Shown here: positions 59,457-64,000 of the stretch, in pieces
How positions within the stretch are numbered: position 1 is the stretch's first letter
Layout: the number at the start of each line of letters is the position of its first letter
Assembly (NCBI GenBank): GCA_964528605.1
Contig: CAZGSV010000002.1
Coordinates: 1-64,000 of the forward strand
Source of the DNA: CAZGSV01 sp964528605
Lineage (GTDB): Bacteria; Armatimonadota; Zipacnadia; CAZGSV01
Direction: 5' to 3'
DNA length: 64,000 nucleotides
Translations under genes and position numbers: made by a program
Notes under the pieces: generated by a model
Seen by the model: the letters and a program-made list of their open reading frames with translations, nothing else
Databases searched by the model: none
Told to the model about the DNA's origin: nothing

Positions 59457-59582
59457 GGCTCATTCCTTCCTTGCTGTCTGGGGTTCGGGAGCCCTCCGCC
59501 GGCCGGCCCTCGATTGCGCGGCATTGTGGGCTGGCCATGGGCAAAGGTCAAGCGTGACGAGACGGCTGCCGTGGCCGCGAGG

Positions 59583-59591
59583 TGCTGCTAT
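59583..59591 (+). promoter_or_regulatory. Extended -10 promoter of the nitroreductase gene
   Basis: GTGCTATAAT (59582-59591), with the TG-N-TATAAT form. It lies 44 nt before ATG 59635, which has GGGAGGT upstream. No good -35 box. Confidence 0.65.
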
Positions 59592-59634
59592 AATCGGGGC
59601 TGCCAGCGTCAGCATCTGATGGGAGGTCTCAGCC

Positions 59635-60162
59635 ATGCCAGTGTTGGAGGCTATTCAGAAGCGGTACAGCGTGCGCGCGTATCAGGACCGTCCGGTTGAG
59701 CCCGAGAAACTGGAGCGGATCATGGAGGCGGCCCGCCTCGCGCCCTCGGCGGGCAACAGGCAGGATTGGCGTTTCATCATCGTGCAGGACCACGCTAGGC
59801 GGCAGGCCCTGATGCGCGCGGCCAAGGGACAGGCGTTCGTGGGCCAGGCGCCGGTGGTGATCGCGGCGTGCGCGGAGGGCCCTGACCACGTGATGACCTG
59901 CGGCCAGTCCATGCACGCGATTGACGTTGCCATTGCTTTGGAGCACCTCGCCCTGCAGGCGACGGCGGAAGGCTTGGGGACGTGCTGGGTGGGCGCCTTC
60001 GACGAGGCCGAGGCGAAGGCGGTCCTCAACGTGCCGGCGGACTCGCGGGTAGTGCAGTTGATGCCGCTGGGCTACCCGGCGGACGAGGCGCGCCCCAAGA
60101 GCCGCAAGGAACTCAAAGAGATCGTGATGTACGAGGCCTGGGGCGTCCACACGGCACCGTAG
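59635..60162 (+). CDS. Nitroreductase-family protein
   Basis: 175 residues from ATG 59635. IQKRYSVRAYQDRPVEPEKL, AARLAPSAGNRQDWRFIIV (FMN-binding), IALEHLALQATAEGLGTCWV and VQLMPLGYPADEARPKSRK cover the compact nitroreductase fold. FMN-dependent NAD(P)H oxidoreductase of unknown physiological substrate. Complete and single-gene. Confidence 0.9.
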   Translation: MPVLEAIQKRYSVRAYQDRPVEPEKLERIMEAARLAPSAGNRQDWRFIIVQDHARRQALMRAAKGQAFVGQAPVVIAACAEGPDHVMTCGQSMHAIDVAIALEHLALQATAEGLGTCWVGAFDEAEAKAVLNVPADSRVVQLMPLGYPADEARPKSRKELKEIVMYEAWGVHTAP

Positions 60163-60195
60163 GTCGCGGGGGCCATTCAGCACGCGGTCGATTGT

Positions 60196-60651
60196 CTAGG
60201 CCTTCATCAGCTCTGGATGGTCTTGCCGCAACCAGCCTATGACCTGCCGCTTGAACTGCCCGAGGTCACCCACCAATTCCTCAACTTCCCTCTCCGTGGC
60301 AGCCGGGATCGCATCGTAGACCACATCGCCGCGTCGTCGCCGGCACCGATGGTAGTAGCGGGAACGGTCGATCTGCGCGGCGCCCATTATGAGGGGCAAC
60401 GCTTCCACCACCACCTGATGCTGGCCCTCCCGGCCCACGGCTCTGCAGCCGGCCGCGCGCAGCGCCACCGTACAGAGCAAGCGCGCCGCGTCCCAGGCCG
60501 CAGCGAACCGCCACTCTGCCGACTGGTCAACCTTGGCGTCTTGGATGCGCTCCGTTGCCTTCCCTAACAGCCCCGCGATCTCCCGTGCGCTTGCCGGCTG
60601 CTCGGCCAGTCTTCCTTCTGCTACCAACGCGCTCAAGGTCACCTTCCTCAC
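60196..60651 (-). CDS. HEPN-type helical protein, SAV_6107-like
   Basis: 151 residues from GTG 60651, overlapping the upstream nucleotidyltransferase by 125 nt. IQDAKVDQSAEWRFAAAWDA with ARLLCTVALRAAGCRAVGRE, EALPLIMG and RRGDVVYDAIPAATEREVEE is the pattern of the SAV_6107-type HEPN family, commonly paired with nucleotidyltransferases. Probable toxin of a second MNT-HEPN unit. The start within the overlap is not certain; no ribosome site was decisive. Confidence 0.72.
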   Translation of the reverse strand: MRKVTLSALVAEGRLAEQPASAREIAGLLGKATERIQDAKVDQSAEWRFAAAWDAARLLCTVALRAAGCRAVGREGQHQVVVEALPLIMGAAQIDRSRYYHRCRRRRGDVVYDAIPAATEREVEELVGDLGQFKRQVIGWLRQDHPELMKA

Positions 60652-61333
60652 CCCGCACCATCAACTTCGGCCCCTTCCAGACCGCGTCCACGAAATGGTC
60701 TCGGTTAGCCAGGCGCCCACTGAACTCCTCGCTGCCCATCACCACGGGGCTGATCTGTCGCGCCAGTGCCTCCTCCAAAGGGCCCAACACTGGCACCAGG
60801 TCGCGCAGGCCAGCTTCGCCCACCACAAAGAGATCAATGTCACTGTCAGGCCGCGGTGTGCCCTCCGCGAAAGAACCATATATGAAGGCGACCCGAATGC
60901 CTTCGAGTGCCGCGAGGGCCTCGCGCACCCTGTCGACAAGCCCCACGGTCTTGATCATAATGGACCGCAACTCGGGCAATATGGGGCAGGAGGTGTTGGC
61001 CCGGTACACCACTTCTCGGCCGTGCTTCCTGCGCTCCAGTACGCCCATCGCCGCCAGAGCGCCGAGATGATAGGAGGCGACCGTGGGAGCCACACCCACC
61101 CGGGCTGCGGCCTCCGACATGTAGAACCCGCGATCAGGGTTCAGCAGGAAGAGCCCCAGGAGTGCCTCTCTGGCTCGTGAGAAAAGGCCAATCCCGGAGG
61201 AGCCTCCCTTTCCGGGTGGTCTACCGTGGCCCGGCTTCGCGCGACGCCGGGTGACCCTCACCAGGCTGCTACGGGCGGGGGCTCGGCCGCGTTTCCCCCC
61301 CTGCTCAGCAGACTCCCGCATTCTTGGTGACAA
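60527..61333 (-). CDS. HTH-nucleotidyltransferase (regulator/antitoxin)
   Basis: 268 residues from TTG 61333, supported by GAAGGGAG upstream; ATG 61321 lacks a ribosome site. Basic N-terminus, a winged helix (AREALLGLFLLNPDRGFYMS, VAPTVASYHLGALAAMGVLE) and a minimal nucleotidyltransferase (FIYGSFAEGTPRPDSDIDLF; G-S, D-x-D). The HTH-MNT arrangement suggests an autoregulating antitoxin. The C-terminal end reads ERVGSRRKTGRAAGKRTG in a frame overlapping the HEPN gene and may be non-native. AT-rich tandem repeats lie just upstream. Confidence 0.85.
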   Translation of the reverse strand: MSPRMRESAEQGGKRGRAPARSSLVRVTRRRAKPGHGRPPGKGGSSGIGLFSRAREALLGLFLLNPDRGFYMSEAAARVGVAPTVASYHLGALAAMGVLERRKHGREVVYRANTSCPILPELRSIMIKTVGLVDRVREALAALEGIRVAFIYGSFAEGTPRPDSDIDLFVVGEAGLRDLVPVLGPLEEALARQISPVVMGSEEFSGRLANRDHFVDAVWKGPKLMVRGEEGDLERVGSRRKTGRAAGKRTGDRGAVREGNGAHPRRQG

Positions 61334-61433
61334 CTGCGCTCTCCCTTCTCTTTCTGCCGCAGTCTACTCCAGCGCCGTTCGGCATTCTCTGGAACGATTC
61401 AGGGCGAGGTTCCCCAAAAGCACTCGCCCACCA

Positions 61434-61697
61434 TTCACTGCAACTTTCCCGAAAGTATTTCAGCATTTTTCGTAGGATTCGGTCAACCCTTTCGAAAACA
61501 TTCGCTACACTCTTCGTACAATTTACTGCAACTTTTCCTAAAATACTTTAGCATTTTTGCAGAATTGGGGAAGACGGTTTCAAGAACGTCTGCTGCATTG
61601 TTCGTACAGTTTACTGCAACTCTTTCTAGAATACTTTAGGATTTCTTGTACAATCTGCTGAGCTCTTTCGAAAGCATTTGCCGGTTTTGCGGGGTGC
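61434..61697. repeat. Three tandem 88-bp AT-rich repeats
   Basis: Units begin with TTYACTGCAAC at 61434, 61522 and 61610 (exactly 88 nt apart). Shared words are ACTGCAACTTT, AATACTTTAG and CATTTTT in the first two, TTCGTACA before units 2 and 3, and TTTCGAAA in units 1 and 3. The block is much richer in A+T than the rest of the window. It lies upstream of the HTH-nucleotidyltransferase start (minus strand) and downstream of the alpha-toroid gene. Positions 61334-61849 contain no gene. Confidence 0.8.
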
Positions 61698-61849
61698 TTA
61701 CCGTAACTCCTGCGCGGATGGTCGGCCTTCTGCGGCAGACGCGCAGTTCTCTACCTGCAACCGCAAAGAACGATAGAGCAGGCCAAAAGCCTGTGTGCGC
61801 CGCGCCAAACCGCCACGCTACCGAGGGATGGAGAGGTTCGGGCCGGCGC

Positions 61850-63049
61850 TCAGGCCTCCGGCGGGATGAAACCGAAGTAGCGGCCCGACCAGTAGGCGCG
61901 CAGGAAGTACCTAGGCACGCCCTCCAACACGACCTCCACCATCCGCTCCTTGCCCGGAAGCCCCAGGAGCGACGCAGGAAAGGCCTGAACCGAGGAACTG
62001 TACTTGGGCACTTCGTGCAGGTACGGCCTCTTCGCCCGCTCGCGCGTGGCCGGCCGACGCGCCAGCGTGTAGTCGAAGTCACTGACCTCGAATGAATGCA
62101 GCCACTCCCAAGTCTCCTCCGCAATGGGCGCCCTGGGGTGAAAGGCCTTGTAGGTCCAGTTGAAGAGCGCGTCGTGCATATGCCTGGCGCGCGAGCCTCG
62201 CCACTGGGCCTGCAGCGCCCGATAGTAGTAGCGAAGGAGCCCGGGATCCGTCTCGTAGCAGAGGAGAGTGTACAGAGGGCACATGGCGAGGTTGTAGTCC
62301 CACTCGGACGGCTCGGGGTTCGTCTCCGTGTTGGCGCGCGCGGCGATCTTGTGGTAGCCCCACTCTTGGATCAGACGCTGGTACTCCCTCAGGTAGCCTC
62401 GCTTCTTGGTGATCTGGTAAGCGCCGCGCAGATGGCTCAGGGCCTGCAAGGCGTTGAGATTCTCTTCTAGTACTAGCGGCGACATGTTGCCCCAAAGGGT
62501 CATGCGCCCGTCCACGTCCACGATGCGCATGCCCTGGTCCACGATGCGGCGCATGACGAGGTCCACGTCCTTGGCTATCTGGCGCTTCTCCTTCGCGTCG
62601 GCCACCAGGTCGCAGTAGAGTTCGTAGCCGAACATCAGGCCGACGAGAGAATCCGTGCTCGGGTCGCCCAACCAGCGGTATTCGCCCGCCTGATGCCACT
62701 CGCGCGGAAAGAAGAAGGCCTGCTCGTCCCAGGTGGCCCCGTTGCCACGCTTGAAGCCGCGCGCAAAGCAGCCGTCCGTGCGCGTGACGCGCTGGAGCAT
62801 GCGCAGCGCGCGAGCGGCCGTGCGAGCGCGCTCCTTCGCCTTGGGATCCCTCGTCGCTGCCCAACGGAAGGCCTGAGTCGCGAGATACATCCCGGTCGAG
62901 AGCGCGTCGCTTTCGTGGTTGCCGGTGGAGTAGTCCGGCAAACCGATCGGCGGCAACACCACTAGGGCTCGAATCTGCCCCTGGTAGGTATGACGCTCCT
63001 CGAGCATCGCCTCGCACAACATAGCCTTCTCATAGAGAGTCATGGGCAT
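61850..63049 (-). CDS. Alpha/alpha-toroid protein, family not recognised (paralogue A)
   Basis: 399 residues from ATG 63049, with GAGGTGG upstream (ATG 63043 possible). Repeated helices include AFRWAATRDPKAKERARTAA, WHQAGEYRWLGDPSTDSLVG, VDGRMTLWGNMSPLVLEENL and NALQALSHLRGAYQITKKRG; the C-terminus ends LRAYWSGRYFGFIPPEA. The fold suggests glycoside hydrolase, lyase or epimerase chemistry, but no catalytic residues were identified. No signal peptide. Directly follows its paralogue at 63198; both end in a nearly identical peptide. Confidence 0.7.
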   Translation of the reverse strand: MPMTLYEKAMLCEAMLEERHTYQGQIRALVVLPPIGLPDYSTGNHESDALSTGMYLATQAFRWAATRDPKAKERARTAARALRMLQRVTRTDGCFARGFKRGNGATWDEQAFFFPREWHQAGEYRWLGDPSTDSLVGLMFGYELYCDLVADAKEKRQIAKDVDLVMRRIVDQGMRIVDVDGRMTLWGNMSPLVLEENLNALQALSHLRGAYQITKKRGYLREYQRLIQEWGYHKIAARANTETNPEPSEWDYNLAMCPLYTLLCYETDPGLLRYYYRALQAQWRGSRARHMHDALFNWTYKAFHPRAPIAEETWEWLHSFEVSDFDYTLARRPATRERAKRPYLHEVPKYSSSVQAFPASLLGLPGKERMVEVVLEGVPRYFLRAYWSGRYFGFIPPEA

Positions 63050-63095
63050 CCCGCCACCTCACAGGGCCCGGGCCCGCAGGTTAGGTCGCGGCAGC

Positions 63096-63169
63096 CGCGT
63101 CGTGGGTAAACCGCGACGCTACCGGGCGTTGGCAACACATCCGCGTCGTGGGTGCACCACGACGCTACC
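63096..63169 (-). repeat. Two class C GTAGCGTC hairpin repeats
   Basis: Read on the minus strand: 63169-63142 GGTAGCGTCGTGG, loop TGCA, CCCACGACGCG and 63123-63096 GGTAGCGTCGCGG, loop TTTA, CCCACGACGCG. Both sit between the two paralogous genes. Confidence 0.75.
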
Positions 63170-63197
63170 GCCAGGATGGAAAGGTTCGGGCCAGCGC

Positions 63198-64000
63198 TCA
63201 GGCCTCCGGCGAGATGAAGCCGAAGTAGCGGCCGGACCAGTAGGCGCGCAGAAAGGCTCGCGGCACTACCTCGGATACCGCCTCGATGACCTTGCGCTTG
63301 CCGTTGACCACAAGTTCGAACTTGCGCTCCTGCACCGGCGGCTTGAGGGCGTCCGCCGTGACCTTGGCCGGGAACTCCCGCGCCCCTAGGTCCGTCGTCT
63401 CCAGCCACTGCCAGGCCTCCGCCCGCATGGGCGCCCGCGGATGGAGCGCCTTGTAGACCACGTTGAAGAAGGCGTCGTTGGGGCCGTTCGCGTAGGTGCG
63501 CTTCCACTGCACCTCCAGAGCGCGATAGTAGTAGCGCAGCAAGTCCCCGTCGGCCTCGTAACGGAGGAGCGAGTAGAGGGGCGAGACCGCCAGATTCCAG
63601 TCGTGAACCGCGGGCGGCGGGTCGTCCTGCGCATTGGCCAGCGCGGCCCTCTTATGGTAGTCCCACCCGTCAATCAGGCGGTGATACTCGTCCAGGTAGC
63701 GCCGCTTTTTGGTGATGTGATGGGCGGCGCGCAGGTGGCTGAGGGCCTGAAGCGCGTTCAGGTTCTCCTCGAGAATGTAGGGGTTCATGTTGCCCCACAG
63801 CGTCATGCGCCCGTCCACATCGAGCACGCGCATGCCGTTGTCCACGACGTGGCCCATGATGAGGTCCACGTCCTTGGCGACCTCGGCCTTCTCCTTGGCG
63901 TCGGCGACCAGGTCGTGGTACTGCTCGTAGCCGGACATTAGGCCCACGAGGGAATCGGTGCTGGGGTCCCCGACCCAGCGATACTTCCCGGCCTGATACC
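63198..64000 (-). CDS. Alpha/alpha-toroid protein, paralogue B (5' end outside window)
   Basis: Open to the right edge (267 codons seen). YQAGKYRWVGDPSTDSLVGL aligns with HQAGEYRWLGDPSTDSLVGL of paralogue A, and VDGRMTLWGNMNPYILEENL and NALQALSHLRAAHHITKKRR align throughout. It ends LRAYWSGRYFGFISPEA. The internal region RKFELVVNGKRKVIEAVSEV differs from A. Tandem duplication, with the pair probably co-transcribed. Function unknown. Confidence 0.75.
   Translation of the reverse strand, partial: YQAGKYRWVGDPSTDSLVGLMSGYEQYHDLVADAKEKAEVAKDVDLIMGHVVDNGMRVLDVDGRMTLWGNMNPYILEENLNALQALSHLRAAHHITKKRRYLDEYHRLIDGWDYHKRAALANAQDDPPPAVHDWNLAVSPLYSLLRYEADGDLLRYYYRALEVQWKRTYANGPNDAFFNVVYKALHPRAPMRAEAWQWLETTDLGAREFPAKVTADALKPPVQERKFELVVNGKRKVIEAVSEVVPRAFLRAYWSGRYFGFISPEA

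Noticed and set aside
59708..60029. Antisense frames over the nitroreductase gene
   Set aside because: They lack ribosome sites and motifs, while the nitroreductase is complete with its own promoter.
61434..61697. CRISPR array
   Set aside because: Only three units of 88 nt with no unique spacers or conserved short repeat; it is a tandem repeat, and no cas genes are near.

Overview
The window is GC-rich bacterial chromosome (roughly two thirds G+C by eye), densely coded on both strands. The gene mix suggests a free-living heterotroph of an uncultivated or environmental phylum. It has many secreted carbohydrate-active proteins, two URO-D-family proteins, two xylose-isomerase-like TIM barrels, GspG-type pilin-like proteins, a large SRP RNA with an Alu domain, and extended -10 promoters of the type TGCTATAAT. 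Armatimonadota or a neighbouring lineage would fit, but no phylogenetic marker was compared, so this is a low-confidence inference.

Layout. 0-9.5 kb: partial amidohydrolase, secreted GH51 arabinofuranosidase, a translationally coupled glycerol-1-phosphate dehydrogenase / MobA-like nucleotidyltransferase pair, a large secreted TPR protein, and a zinc-ribbon protein with a pilin-like tail. 9.5-19 kb: ABC-2 exporter operon, a 1182-residue secreted glycosidase-like protein interrupted by palindromic repeats, an MNT-HEPN toxin-antitoxin pair, and a polysaccharide-deacetylase-like protein. 19-33 kb: membrane and secreted proteins (a Lon-like pseudoenzyme, a CPA2 antiporter, a UbiB-type kinase), a NamZ-like muramidase, a pilin-like protein, a CocE-type hydrolase, threonine synthase, a TIM barrel, a GH43-like propeller and a URO-D-family protein. 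33-35.5 kb: an RNA and scar hotspot with SRP RNA, a DNA methyltransferase next to a truncated BstYI-like restriction gene, two serine tRNAs flanking a broken tRNA, and a truncated GIY-YIG gene. 35.5-51 kb: GH127-like enzyme, ceramidase-SCP2 fusion, DedA, glycosyltransferase, STAND-like ATPase, HAD phosphatase, a second URO-D-family protein, RtcB, a lamin-tail protein and a HEAT protein. 51-64 kb: relA-dtd, TPR proteins, an ECF sigma / anti-sigma / RseB-like operon, sialidase and TIM barrel, nitroreductase, a second nucleotidyltransferase-HEPN pair, a 3 x 88 bp AT-rich tandem repeat, and two tandem alpha-toroid paralogues.

The most unusual structure is a family of more than 20 short dispersed hairpins. 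They begin with GTAG and continue into a palindrome whose arms differ from copy to copy but stay complementary. They lie between genes, inside reading frames (five copies in the protein at 12953-16501) and at stop codons. A related 17-nt hairpin sits in the Alu domain of the SRP RNA and, in exact register, replaces the anticodon arm of a broken serine tRNA. This looks like a mobile or copied hairpin family that tolerates or prefers structured RNA, and it is the best candidate here for something undescribed.
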